64,000 bases of DNA from Streptomyces sp. NBC_01197. GTDB taxonomy: Bacteria; Actinomycetota; Actinomycetes; Streptomycetales; Streptomycetaceae. Below the pieces are notes generated by a model. It did not search any database and was not told the origin of the DNA. It saw only the letters and a list, made by a program, of their open reading frames with translations. Numbering within the stretch: the first letter of the stretch is position 1; each line of letters starts with the position of its first letter. This document shows positions 32,580 through 41,763 of this stretch, one piece after another. The stretch covers positions 1,240,001 to 1,304,000 of the forward strand of contig NZ_CP108569.1 in the NCBI RefSeq assembly GCF_036010505.1, in the 5' to 3' direction. Position numbers and translations under genes: made by a program.

Positions 32580-33650
32580 ATGCGACTGACCGACATATCT
32601 CTGGACTGGCTGCTTCCCGGTGGCGTGATGATCGCGGGGGTCCTGGTCGCGGTGGCGGTGCTCGTGCGCGGCAGGCGCTCCGCCGACAAGGGATCGGCCG
32701 ACGACACCTGGGAGCGCAGCGAGGAACGCAGACGGCACAAGGAGGCGGTCTACGGGACCGCCTCGTATCTGCTGCTGTTCTGCTGCGCGGCGGTCGCCGC
32801 CGCGCTGTCCTTCCACGGACTGGTGGGCTTCGGCCGGCAGAACCTCAACCTCACGGGCGGCTGGGAGTACCTGGTCCCGTTCGGCCTCGACGGCGCCGCC
32901 ATGTTCTGTTCCGTGCTGGCGGTGCGGGAGGCGAGCCACGGTGACGCGGCGCTCGGTTCGCGGCTGCTGGTGTGGACGTTCGCCGGAGCGGCGGCCTGGT
33001 TCAACTGGGTGCACGCGCCGCGCGGCCTGGCCCACGCGGGCGCTCCGCAGTTCTTCGCGGGGATGTCGCTCTCGGCCGCTGTGCTGTTCGACCGCGCGCT
33101 GAAGCAGACCCGGGTGGCGGCGCTGCGTGAGCAGGGGCTCGTCCCCCGCCCGCTGCCGCAGATCCGGATCGTACGGTGGCTGCGCGCTCCCCGGGAGACC
33201 TTCGGCGCCTGGTCGCTGATGCTCCTGGAGGGTGTACGGACGCTGGACGAGGCAGTCGACGAGGTCCGTGACGACCGGCGCCAGAAGGAGCAGAACCGGC
33301 TCCGGAAGCGGGAGCACGACAAGCTGGAGCGGGCCCACCTCAAGGCGATCAGCAGGCAGCACCGGTCGCTTGGGCGCGGCCGCGGCAGCCGTCAGGTGGA
33401 GGTGGCGGGCACGGCTGCGGCTGTGGGTGCGCCGAAGGCGGTCTCGGAGCCTGCCATACCCGAGCCGGGACAGCTGCCTTTACGCGCCAGGCCCTCCCTG
33501 CAGGCCGTGACCGGTCCTGACTCCGACCGGGATGCGGCGGGAACCGATGCCGTGACGGTCGACCTCACCGCCGAGGACGACACCCAGACGCTCCCCCGCC
33601 TCGACTCCCTGGAGCAGAAACTGAAGGATCTCGAACAGCAATTCGGCTGA
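32580..33650 (+). CDS. DUF2637 membrane protein with coiled-coil tail
   Basis: 356-residue protein. One helix near residue 15-30 and three more at about 60-165 form the DUF2637 membrane domain (also found in Streptomyces Spd-type spread proteins). The C-terminal half is charged and coiled-coil-like (DDRRQKEQNRLRKREHDKLERAHLKAISR) and ends LDSLEQKLKDLEQQFG, another short heptad segment. There are no plasmid-transfer genes nearby, so a conjugation role is not supported here. Function unknown. ATG directly at the start of the membrane domain. Confidence 0.75.
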   Translation: MRLTDISLDWLLPGGVMIAGVLVAVAVLVRGRRSADKGSADDTWERSEERRRHKEAVYGTASYLLLFCCAAVAAALSFHGLVGFGRQNLNLTGGWEYLVPFGLDGAAMFCSVLAVREASHGDAALGSRLLVWTFAGAAAWFNWVHAPRGLAHAGAPQFFAGMSLSAAVLFDRALKQTRVAALREQGLVPRPLPQIRIVRWLRAPRETFGAWSLMLLEGVRTLDEAVDEVRDDRRQKEQNRLRKREHDKLERAHLKAISRQHRSLGRGRGSRQVEVAGTAAAVGAPKAVSEPAIPEPGQLPLRARPSLQAVTGPDSDRDAAGTDAVTVDLTAEDDTQTLPRLDSLEQKLKDLEQQFG

Positions 33651-33687
33651 GCGACGCCGCGCGCTACAGCCAGGTGTCCGGTTGAAC

Positions 33688-33766
33688 GCCCTGACCGGAT
33701 TCCGCCGTGCGGCAGAACGCGGTCAGGGCGGCCGAACACGGTCAGGGCGGCCCGAAGGCGGTCAGG
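33688..33766. terminator. Inverted repeat with one left arm and three right arms
   Basis: GCCCTGACCG (33688-33697) is the perfect complement of CGGTCAGGGC at 33720-33729 and again at 33739-33748; CGGTCAGG recurs at 33759-33766. The tandem right arms are about 19-20 bp apart. Lying between the ends of two convergent genes, it probably works as a bidirectional terminator with alternative pairings; the triplication is unusual. Confidence 0.65.
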
Positions 33767-33772
33767 TGTGGT

Positions 33773-34231
33773 TCACGCCGGACCGCCTTCGAGTTCGAAC
33801 CAGACCGACTTCCCCACCTCGTGCGTCCGTACGCCCCAGGCGTCCGCGAGCGCCTGCACCAGGAGCAGCCCCCGGCCGTGCGTGCTCTCGTCGGTGGCGC
33901 CGCGGGGCTCCGGCCGGCCGTTGGTGAAATCCCTTACCTCCACCCGGAGCCCGGCCGGGCCGACCCCGGCCGTGACGACCGCTCCCCGGTCCGTGTGGAC
34001 CAGCGCGTTCGTCACCAGCTCGCTGGTGAGCAGCTCGGCCACGTCGGCGCTGCTCTGGCTTCCGCACCGCCGCAGCAGTTCCCTGAGCCCGTGCCGTACG
34101 TCCTTCACCGCCGGCAGATCCCCCCGGCCCAGTCTGCGGTGCAGCCGTCCGCTCCGGCGCCTCCCTGGCATGCCGGATCCCTGGCCGCACCGGTCAGGTG
34201 CGGTACTCGTACCACTGTGACGCCCCGTCAT
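33773..34231 (-). CDS. RsbW-like ATP-binding protein (HATPase fold)
   Basis: 152-residue stand-alone GHKL ATPase of the large Streptomyces family related to anti-sigma factor kinases. N box ELLTSELVTNALVHT with the Mg-binding Asn, G1 box VEVRDFTNGRPEP, and HGRGLLLVQALADAWGV (G2) are visible. Partner sigma or anti-anti-sigma factors are not encoded next to it. ATG at 34231 (with GGGGG upstream) preferred to a TTG five codons earlier. Confidence 0.88.
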   Translation of the reverse strand: MTGRHSGTSTAPDRCGQGSGMPGRRRSGRLHRRLGRGDLPAVKDVRHGLRELLRRCGSQSSADVAELLTSELVTNALVHTDRGAVVTAGVGPAGLRVEVRDFTNGRPEPRGATDESTHGRGLLLVQALADAWGVRTHEVGKSVWFELEGGPA

Positions 34232-34391
34232 ATCCCCCGCCTGCAAGTCGTGGTGCTCTGTCGTGCTCGAACAGCCTCCCGGAATGCATGCCCGGCAGGC
34301 GGGTACTCACGCCTCGGGGGCGGGTGCCGTGCGCTCCGCCGGGGAAGGCAAGCGGGGAACGTCACGCCGAGCCGATCCCGTAGGAGCCGCG

Positions 34392-37300
34392 ATGCACGAC
34401 GACCGATCGCTGGTCGAGGGCCGTTTGGAGCGGGCCCTGAACCAGTTCATCCGCCCCGCGCAGTACCCGGCCCGGGTGGGCCTCACCCTGTCCGTCTGGC
34501 ACGCGCCGGACGAGCCGGTGCCCGTGGCGGAGGCGTTGCGCGGTACGTACGAGCCCTTCGCGGCCGGGACGGAGTGGGGCAGGCCCTGGTCGACCAGCTG
34601 GTTCCGGCTGGAGGGCGCCGTCCCCGACGCCTGGGCCGGCCGCCGGGTCGAGGCCGTGATCGACCCGGGATTCACCGGCCAGGGACCGGGGTTCCAGGCC
34701 GAGGGGATGATCTACGACGCCGAAGGCGTGCCGGTCAAGGGCATCCATCCGCGCAACCGCCAGGTGCCCGTGGCGGCGCCGGCCGCGGGCGGCGAACCGG
34801 TGTGTCTGCTCCTTGAGGCCGCCGCCAACCCCGCGGTGCTCCAGCACGGCTTCGAACCGACACCGCTGGGCGACGTCCTGACCGCGGGCGACGAACCCGT
34901 CTACCGCTTCGCGTCGGCGGATCTCGCCGTACTGGACGAGGACGTCTGGCAGCTGGTCATCGACATCGAGGTGCTCTCCGAGCTGATGCGGGAGCTGCCC
35001 GCCGACCGGAGCAGGCACCATGAGATCCTGCGCGCCCTCGAGGACATGCTGGACGCGCTGGATCTGCACGACGTGCCGGGCACGGCGGCGGCCGGGCGGG
35101 AGGCCCTCGCGCCGGCGCTGGCCAGGCCCGCCGATGCGGGCGCGCACCGGATCTCGGCCACCGGTCACGCCCATATCGACTCGGCGTGGCTGTGGCCGCT
35201 GCGCGAGACCGTACGGAAGGCATCGCGGACCTTCGCCAATGTGACGGCGCTGGCAGCCGACTACCCGGAGCTGGTCTTCGCCTGTTCGCAGGCCCAGCAG
35301 TACGCCTGGGTCAAGGAGAACCAGCCGTACATCTGGCAGCGCATCAAGAAAGCCGTGGCGGAAGGGAACTGGGCTCCGGTCGGCTCCATGTGGGTGGAGT
35401 CGGACGCCAATATGCCGGGGGGTGAGGCGCTGGCCCGCCAGATCGTGCACGGCAGGCGCTTCTTCGCCGAGGAGCTGGGTGTCCAGACCGAGGAGATCTG
35501 GCTGCCGGACTCCTTCGGCTATACGGCCGCCTTCCCGCAGCTGGCGAAGCTCGCGGGGATCAGGTGGTTCCTCACCCAGAAGCTGTCCTGGAACCAGTCG
35601 AACCCGATGCCGCACCACTCCTTCTGGTGGGAGGGCATCGACGGGACCCGGGTCTTCACCCACTTCCCGCCCGTCGACACGTACAACTCCCAGCTGCACG
35701 GCTCCGAACTGGCCCACGCCGAGCGGAACTTCGCGGACAAGGGGCGTGCGACGCGCTCCCTGGTGCCGTTCGGCTGGGGCGACGGCGGGGGCGGCCCCAC
35801 GCGCGAGATGCTGGAGAAGGCGCGCAGGCTCCGGGACCTGGAGGGCTCGCCGCGCGTCGAGATCGAGAAACCGTCGGCTTTCTTCGCTGCGGCCGAGGAG
35901 GAGTACGGGCGACAGGCGCCCGTCTGGTCGGGCGAGCTCTATCTGGAGCTGCACCGCGCCACGTACACCACGCAGGCGAAGACCAAGCAGGGCAACCGCC
36001 GCAGTGAACACCTGCTGCGAGAGGCAGAGTTGTGGTCGACTGCGGCCGCGCTCCGGTCGGACACGTACGCCTATCCCCACGACGGTCTGGACCGGATCTG
36101 GAAGACCGTGCTGCTGCACCAGTTCCACGACATCCTGCCCGGTTCGTCGATCGCGTGGGTGCACCGGGAGGCGCGTGAGACCTACGCGGGGGTACGGGAG
36201 GAGCTGGAGGCGCTCATCGCCGGCGCGGTCGAAGCGCTCGAACTCGGCCCGGATGTACGCCCGTTGGCCGAAAGCCCCTCCCCCAGGGCCGTACTCAACG
36301 CCTCACCGTACGGGCGCCGCGAGGTCGTCCGTGCGGCAGACGGAACCGGAGACAGGGGGGACGGAATCGAAGGCACAGCGGGCGGCGCTCTCGCCTTCGC
36401 CGAGGTGCCGCCGCTCGGTTCCGCGCCGGTCAGCGGTACGGCGCCCGGCGCCCCCGTGGTGGTGACGGCGGACGGGCCGGCGATCGTGCTGGACAACGGG
36501 CTGCTGCGGGTCACGGTGGACGCGGACGGGCTGCTGTCCTCGGTGCGCGACCTGGCGGCGGACCGCGAGGTCCTGGCCCCCGGCAGCCGCGGCAATCTGC
36601 TCCAGCTGCACCCCGACCACCCCAATAAGTGGGACGCCTGGGACATCGACCGGCACTACCGGCGCAGCCGCACCGACCTCACCGCCGCCGATTCGGTGGA
36701 GGTCGTCGGTGAGGGGCCGCTGCGGGCCGCGGTGCGGGTGGTGCGGACCTTCGGGGCCTCGCGTATCACCCAGGAGCTGCGGCTCGACGCGGAGAGCCCC
36801 CGCCTGGACATCCTCACGGAGGCCGACTGGCAGGAGTCCGAGAAGGTACTCAAGGCCGCTTTCCCGCTCGACGTGCATGCCGAACGGTCCACGGCCGAGA
36901 TCCAGTTCGGCCATGTGCACCGCCCCACGCACACCAACACCAGCTGGGACGCGGCCCGTTTCGAGATCTGCGCGCACCGCTGGCTGCGGGTCGCCGAACC
37001 GGGGTACGGGGTCGCGGTGCTCAACGACTCGACGTACGGCCACGATGTGACGCGGGCCGAGCACCGGGACGGTCTTGGCACGACCGTGCGGCTGACGCTG
37101 CTGCGCGCCCCGCACAGCCCGGACCCGGAGACGGACCTGGGCACCCATCGGTTCAGCTACGCGCTGTACCCGGGTGCCGGGGTGACCGACGCCGTACGGG
37201 AGGGGCTGGCGCTCAACCTCCCGCTGCGGACGGCGGACGCCCCCGCGCTGGCGCCGCTGGTCGCCACGGACCATCCGGCGGTGACGGTGGAGTCGGTGAA

Positions 37301-37517
37301 GCTCGCCGAGGACCGCAGCGGGGATGTAGTGGTGCGGCTCTACGAGTCGGCGGGCGGGCGTGCGGACACCGCGGTCAGGTTCGGGTTCCCGGTGGGGCGG
37401 GCCGAGATCACCGACCTGCTGGAACGGCCACTGCGTGAAGTGACGGCGGACGGCGGCACGCTCGCGGTGGCGCTGCGCCCCTTCCAGATCCTGACCCTGC
37501 GGCTGCGCCCGGCCTGA
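34392..37517 (+). CDS. GH38 alpha-mannosidase
   Basis: 1041-residue cytoplasmic class II alpha-mannosidase. Zinc-site motif HAHID (His259, His261, Asp263) in HAHIDSAWLWPLRETVRK and the retaining nucleophile Asp373 in WLPDSFGYTAAFPQL are intact. It has the N-terminal ~250-residue beta domain, the helical middle domain and the large C-terminal beta super-sandwich expected for the family. No signal peptide, so the substrate is probably an imported or endogenous mannoside. ATG follows AGGAG at good spacing; the open frame extends 129 bp further upstream without an RBS. Confidence 0.94.
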   Translation: MHDDRSLVEGRLERALNQFIRPAQYPARVGLTLSVWHAPDEPVPVAEALRGTYEPFAAGTEWGRPWSTSWFRLEGAVPDAWAGRRVEAVIDPGFTGQGPGFQAEGMIYDAEGVPVKGIHPRNRQVPVAAPAAGGEPVCLLLEAAANPAVLQHGFEPTPLGDVLTAGDEPVYRFASADLAVLDEDVWQLVIDIEVLSELMRELPADRSRHHEILRALEDMLDALDLHDVPGTAAAGREALAPALARPADAGAHRISATGHAHIDSAWLWPLRETVRKASRTFANVTALAADYPELVFACSQAQQYAWVKENQPYIWQRIKKAVAEGNWAPVGSMWVESDANMPGGEALARQIVHGRRFFAEELGVQTEEIWLPDSFGYTAAFPQLAKLAGIRWFLTQKLSWNQSNPMPHHSFWWEGIDGTRVFTHFPPVDTYNSQLHGSELAHAERNFADKGRATRSLVPFGWGDGGGGPTREMLEKARRLRDLEGSPRVEIEKPSAFFAAAEEEYGRQAPVWSGELYLELHRATYTTQAKTKQGNRRSEHLLREAELWSTAAALRSDTYAYPHDGLDRIWKTVLLHQFHDILPGSSIAWVHREARETYAGVREELEALIAGAVEALELGPDVRPLAESPSPRAVLNASPYGRREVVRAADGTGDRGDGIEGTAGGALAFAEVPPLGSAPVSGTAPGAPVVVTADGPAIVLDNGLLRVTVDADGLLSSVRDLAADREVLAPGSRGNLLQLHPDHPNKWDAWDIDRHYRRSRTDLTAADSVEVVGEGPLRAAVRVVRTFGASRITQELRLDAESPRLDILTEADWQESEKVLKAAFPLDVHAERSTAEIQFGHVHRPTHTNTSWDAARFEICAHRWLRVAEPGYGVAVLNDSTYGHDVTRAEHRDGLGTTVRLTLLRAPHSPDPETDLGTHRFSYALYPGAGVTDAVREGLALNLPLRTADAPALAPLVATDHPAVTVESVKLAEDRSGDVVVRLYESAGGRADTAVRFGFPVGRAEITDLLERPLREVTADGGTLAVALRPFQILTLRLRPA

Positions 37518-37689
37518 CCGCCGCCGTCCCGGGGCGGACGGCGCCGCTTCCCCCTTACGCCCCGCGGCCCTGGGCATGTCGCGCAGCGGCTGTACGGGAA
37601 GCGGACAGACCGGCAGTCGGGTCCTCGTCTACGTGACGTCGAAGGGGGCCGGGGCGTGTCCCTCCCAGATCCGGCGGGAGGCCTCTTCC

Positions 37690-38201
37690 GGGTAGGGCAA
37701 GGTCTTCGACTCGGCCATCTCCCACGGCGCGGTGCAGCACTACTTCTCCACCCGGGAAGAGATGTTGGTCTTCGCCATGGACTTCGCGTCCGAACGGACA
37801 TCACTGCGCGTCGCCGAAGGCGTCAGAGAACTCGGCGACCCACCACACCCCCGTGACCTGCTCCGAGTGATGCTGACGGAGATGCTCCCGCTGCATCCCG
37901 ACGCGCGCGCGACGAGCCGGATGAGCGCCGTCTATGTCCTGGAGGCACTGCACGACGCGAGCATCCACACACACGCGCGCGCGACGGGCTGGCGCACGGC
38001 CGCGACCTCGTCGGGCAGATCCTCCGCCAGGCAGTCACCGATGGCCACATCAGCCCCGACCGCGACCCGGCGACCGAGACCAACCTGCTCCTGGCACTCA
38101 CCGGCTTGACCCCACTCATCGAACTGGGTGTGATCGAGCCGGCCGAGGCCCTGGCCGCCGTCGACCAGCACCTCGACCAGCTGTTCACCAACACGACCTG
38201 A
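37690..38201 (+). pseudogene. TetR-family regulator pseudogene
   Basis: A TetR helix-turn-helix remnant (SAISHGAVQHYFSTREEML, about 37707-37763) and ligand domain can be followed only by changing frame. The upstream HTH half is missing, with an in-frame TAG at 37676-37678. The first frame runs to a (CA)4(CG)5 run at 37966-37983 and then loses similarity. The remainder (LAHGRDLVGQILRQAVTDGH...ALAAVDQHLDQLF, TGA at 38199) continues in another frame. The dinucleotide run is the obvious site of the indel. A sequencing error there is possible, but the missing N-terminus still indicates decay. Confidence 0.75.
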
Positions 38202-38240
38202 CCGACGGAGCCCAGGAACGCCGCTCCCGGCTCTGCGGCC

Positions 38241-39983
38241 CTACGGCCTCGGCATGTTCCGCAGGTTGGAGCGGGCCATCTGCACCATCCGGCCCACGCC
38301 GCCGTCCAGCACGATCTTGGACGCGGAGAGCGCGAAGCCGCTGACCATGTCGGCGCTGATCCGCGGCGGGATGGAGAGCGCGTTCGGGTCGGTGACCACG
38401 TCCACCAGGGCGGGGCCCTTGTGCTTGAAGGCGTCCGTGAGCGCCCCGGCCAGCTGTTTCGGCTTCTCGACGCGGACGCCGTAGGCCCCCGCGGCCCGCG
38501 CGATGGCCGCGAAGTCGAAGGGCTGGTGGGTGGTGCCGTACGCGGGGAGGCCGCCCACCATCATCTCCAGCTCGACCATGCCGAGCGCGGAGTTGTTGAA
38601 GACGACGACCTTCACCGGCAGGTCGTACTGCACGAGGGTCAGGAAGTCGCCCATGAGCATCGAGAAGCCGCCGTCGCCGGACATCGCGACGACCTGCCGC
38701 TGCCGGTCGGTGAACTGTGCGCCGATGGCCTGCGGCAGGGCGTTGGCCATCGAGCCGTGACTGAACGAACCGATCACCCGTCGGCGGCCGTTGGGCGTCA
38801 GATAGCGGGCAGCCCACACGTTGTTCATCCCGGTGTCCACCGTGAACACCGCGTCGTCGTCGGCCACTTCGTCCAGGACGGACGCCACGTACTCGGGGTG
38901 GATCGGGATGTGCTTCTCGACCTTGCGCGTATAGGCCTTCACGACACCTTCGAGGGCATCGGCGTGCTTCTTGAGCATCTTGTCGAGGAACTTGCGACTG
39001 GTCTTCGCCTTCACCCGCGGAGTCAGCGCCAGCAGCGTCTCGCGCACATCGCCCCACACCGCGAGGTCCAGCTTGGTACGGCGGCCGAGGTGCTCCGGAC
39101 GGATGTCGACCTGGGCGATCTTCACGTCGTCGGGCAGAAAGGCGTTGTACGGGAAGTCGGTCCCGAGCAGGAGCAGCAGATCGCACTCGTGCGTGGCCTC
39201 GTAGGCGGCTCCGTAGCCGAGGAGGCCGCTCATGCCGACGTCGTACGGGTTGTCGTACTGGATCCACTCCTTGCCGCGCAGCGCGTGGCCCACCGGGGAC
39301 TTGATCCGCTCGGCGAACTTCATCACCTCGGCGTGCGCGCCCGCCGTACCGCTGCCGCAGAAGAGCGTCACCCGTTCGGCCTTGTCGATCAGGCGGGCCA
39401 GCTTCTCGATCTCCGCCTCGCCCGGACGCACCGAGGGACGCGAGGTGACCAGTGCGGACTCACCGGTCCGGTCCGGGGCCGGGGCGCCCGCGATGTCGCC
39501 GGGGAGGGTCACCACGCTGACACCGCTCTGGCCGATGGCGTGCTGGATGGCGGTCTGGAGCAGCCGCGGCATCTGCTGCGGGCTGGAGATCATCTCGCTG
39601 TAGTGGCTGCACTCCTGGAACAGCCGGTCGGGATGGGTCTCCTGGAAGTACCCGAGGCCGATCTCGCTGGAGGGGATGTGCGAGGCGAGGGCGAGGACCG
39701 GCGCCATGGAGCGGTGGGCGTCGAACAGGCCGTTGATCAGATGCAGATTCCCGGGGCCGCAGGAGCCGGCGCAGGCCGCGAGCTTGCCGGTGACCTGGGC
39801 CTCGGCGCCTGCCGCGAACGCGGCGGTCTCCTCGTGTTTGACCTGGATCCAGTCGATGGCCGCGTTGCGCCGGATGGCGTCCACGACAGGGTTCAGGCTG
39901 TCGCCGACGACTCCGTACAGGCGCTCCACGCCCGCGCGGACGAGGATGTCGACGAACTGCTCCGCAACGTTCTGTTTGGCCAT
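38241..39983 (-). CDS. Thiamine-diphosphate-dependent pyruvate oxidase/dehydrogenase (PoxB-like)
   Basis: 580-residue ThDP enzyme with the three usual domains. The activating Glu is in QVKHEETAAFAAGAEA (near 51), the FAD-domain region is central, and the ThDP-Mg motif GDGGFSMLMGDFLTLVQYDLPVKVVVFNN begins near residue 430. Family members decarboxylate pyruvate to acetate + CO2 with a quinone acceptor (PoxB) or make acetyl phosphate. The C-terminus lacks an obvious amphipathic membrane-binding helix of the E. coli type. Single gene, 120 bp downstream of the phosphatase gene. Confidence 0.9.
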   Translation of the reverse strand: MAKQNVAEQFVDILVRAGVERLYGVVGDSLNPVVDAIRRNAAIDWIQVKHEETAAFAAGAEAQVTGKLAACAGSCGPGNLHLINGLFDAHRSMAPVLALASHIPSSEIGLGYFQETHPDRLFQECSHYSEMISSPQQMPRLLQTAIQHAIGQSGVSVVTLPGDIAGAPAPDRTGESALVTSRPSVRPGEAEIEKLARLIDKAERVTLFCGSGTAGAHAEVMKFAERIKSPVGHALRGKEWIQYDNPYDVGMSGLLGYGAAYEATHECDLLLLLGTDFPYNAFLPDDVKIAQVDIRPEHLGRRTKLDLAVWGDVRETLLALTPRVKAKTSRKFLDKMLKKHADALEGVVKAYTRKVEKHIPIHPEYVASVLDEVADDDAVFTVDTGMNNVWAARYLTPNGRRRVIGSFSHGSMANALPQAIGAQFTDRQRQVVAMSGDGGFSMLMGDFLTLVQYDLPVKVVVFNNSALGMVELEMMVGGLPAYGTTHQPFDFAAIARAAGAYGVRVEKPKQLAGALTDAFKHKGPALVDVVTDPNALSIPPRISADMVSGFALSASKIVLDGGVGRMVQMARSNLRNMPRP

Positions 39984-40103
39984 GCCTCCATCAACCCATG
40001 GGCGCCCCCGTCGCGCCTGCGCTATTACGCCTTCTCATGACCCCGGTTCTCCTGAACCCCGGGGCTGCCGCGCCGCACCGGGCGGGTGGGCCGCCGGTGA
40101 ACC

Positions 40104-41531
40104 TCAGCTCTCCCAGACCGCTGCGGCGGTGCGGTCGTCTGCGTATCCCTTGACTCGTACCTGGGCGTCGGCCAGGAACTCCGTGAGCCCCGGCGGCTCG
40201 GCCGGCGCCCAGCGCGCGGCCAGTTCGCCGGAGAGCGCAGGCTCGCCGCGCAGCGGTTCGGCGAGGCCCGCGCTGCACAGCAGCAGGGTGTCGCCCGGCC
40301 GGGCGACCGACGCACGGAAGCGGAACGGCTCGGTGGCCGGCAGCCGCTGCGGGGTGTCCAGGTGGGCGGAGAGCGGCGCCGCCGCGCCGGGGCCCGTGGG
40401 CGGCCGGTCGCCGGGCGGCGCCGAACCGAAGCCGACCACCGCCCCCCCGACGGACTCGGACGGGACCGGCATCGCGGGCTCCAGGTCCTGCCAGGCGCCG
40501 TCACGGAGACGGAAGAGCCCGCCGTCGCCGACCCCGAAGAAGACCCGGGTGCGGCATTCGGGGTCTCCGGAGAGCAGCAGGCAGCGCAGGGACGCGGTGT
40601 ACGCGTGGGGGTCGAGGCCCAGTTCGGCGGCGCGGGCCCGCAGTTTGCCGAAGCCGCGCCCGGTGAGCCGGTGCAGCCCCGACTTGAGGTCGTCCCTGCG
40701 GCCCGCCCTGATGTCCTCGGCGAGCCGCCGCCTGCTGCGTCCGACGGCCCCGCCGATCCAGCGGCAGGCATCGGCGGCTGCGAGGTGCGCGCCTTCCGAC
40801 GCGCGGGCGCCACTGGCGACGGCGACCAGCACCAGCGCGCTGTCGCCGCTGCCGAAACGGGCGGTGAGCAGGGCGTCCCTGCGGGGCTCACCCCGGTACC
40901 GGGCGGAGTCACCGCGTACGGAGGTGGCGCGCACGGTGTACGAGCCGTAGCAGGCGCCGTCGAGGACGGTGTCGGCGACGAGCTCGCCGAGGGCGTCGGG
41001 GCGCGCGGCGGGCAGGGCGGTGGGCTCGGCGTCGTAGGTGGGCGGTCCGTCACCCACATGGGCGACGGCGGGGCGCGCGGCGGTGGGGGGAGCGGGGGCT
41101 GGTGCGGGTGTTGGCACCGGCGCTTGGGCTGGGGCCGGTGGTGGGGCCGGCGCGTGCGTGCCACTCCCACCGCTCCTCCCCCGCTGGAACGGAAAGGTAC
41201 GGGAAGGCAGTACGCCTTCCGCAGGCGGCTCCCACGGCGCCCGGGCCCTCGGTTCAGTCACCGGCCACGGAGCGGGATCGGGGGCGGGCCTGGTCGGCGG
41301 GTACACCAGGGGTGGCAACTCCGCCTCCGTACCCGGTGGTTCCTGATCGGCCGTACCGGGAGCCGCACCGGCATCCGCGCCCCCCACCGGCCCCACCGTC
41401 CCCGCCGCGGAGTCGAAGCGGTCGTCCAGGCTGTCGCCCTTGTCGGCGGTCGTCTGGTCCTCTGCGGTCTCGTCGTACAGCCGGCCCCACCAGTCGTCGG
41501 CCGTGGCGGGCTGCTCCCCCTGCTGACTCAT
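40104..41531 (-). CDS. PP2C-like protein phosphatase domain protein
   Basis: 475 residues. The N-terminal ~180 are acidic then Pro/Ala-rich and unstructured, with a PAPAPAP run. The C-terminal ~290 resemble an actinobacterial PP2C fold (LVLVAVASGARASEGAHLAAADACRWIGG; FGVGDGGLFRLRDG; RPGDTLLLCSAGLAEPL). The canonical metal-binding DG motifs appear degenerate (VASGARAS in place of D-G-x-G-G), so phosphatase activity is uncertain. ATG at 41531 has GGGG before it. Divergent from a LuxR-type regulator with 232 bp between. Confidence 0.75.
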   Translation of the reverse strand: MSQQGEQPATADDWWGRLYDETAEDQTTADKGDSLDDRFDSAAGTVGPVGGADAGAAPGTADQEPPGTEAELPPLVYPPTRPAPDPAPWPVTEPRARAPWEPPAEGVLPSRTFPFQRGRSGGSGTHAPAPPPAPAQAPVPTPAPAPAPPTAARPAVAHVGDGPPTYDAEPTALPAARPDALGELVADTVLDGACYGSYTVRATSVRGDSARYRGEPRRDALLTARFGSGDSALVLVAVASGARASEGAHLAAADACRWIGGAVGRSRRRLAEDIRAGRRDDLKSGLHRLTGRGFGKLRARAAELGLDPHAYTASLRCLLLSGDPECRTRVFFGVGDGGLFRLRDGAWQDLEPAMPVPSESVGGAVVGFGSAPPGDRPPTGPGAAAPLSAHLDTPQRLPATEPFRFRASVARPGDTLLLCSAGLAEPLRGEPALSGELAARWAPAEPPGLTEFLADAQVRVKGYADDRTAAAVWES

Positions 41532-41763
41532 GCCCCTATTGTCCATCGATGGGGTGGTCCCGGTACAGGGTGCGCGGAATTGCCCGTTGGACCGCACCGC
41601 CCCCCACGGGGGTGCGGCCCAACGGAGTTGCGGAGTGAGCGCTGCAAACCGCCCGATACGGTCAACCGGGCCTGCCCGGAAGCCGGGTTCTGTGACACCA
41701 GTTCGATCACCCTGGCAGAAACCGGAGTTCACCGGCGATGATGTGCCGCGGCGGAAACCCGCC

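Noticed and set aside
32580..33650. Integrated conjugative element based on the DUF2637 (Spd-like) domain
   Set aside because: No TraB/FtsK translocase, integrase, Rep or att site near it.
34362..36164. 600-codon minus-strand open frame opposite the GH38 gene
   Set aside because: Antisense shadow; the plus strand has intact GH38 catalytic motifs.
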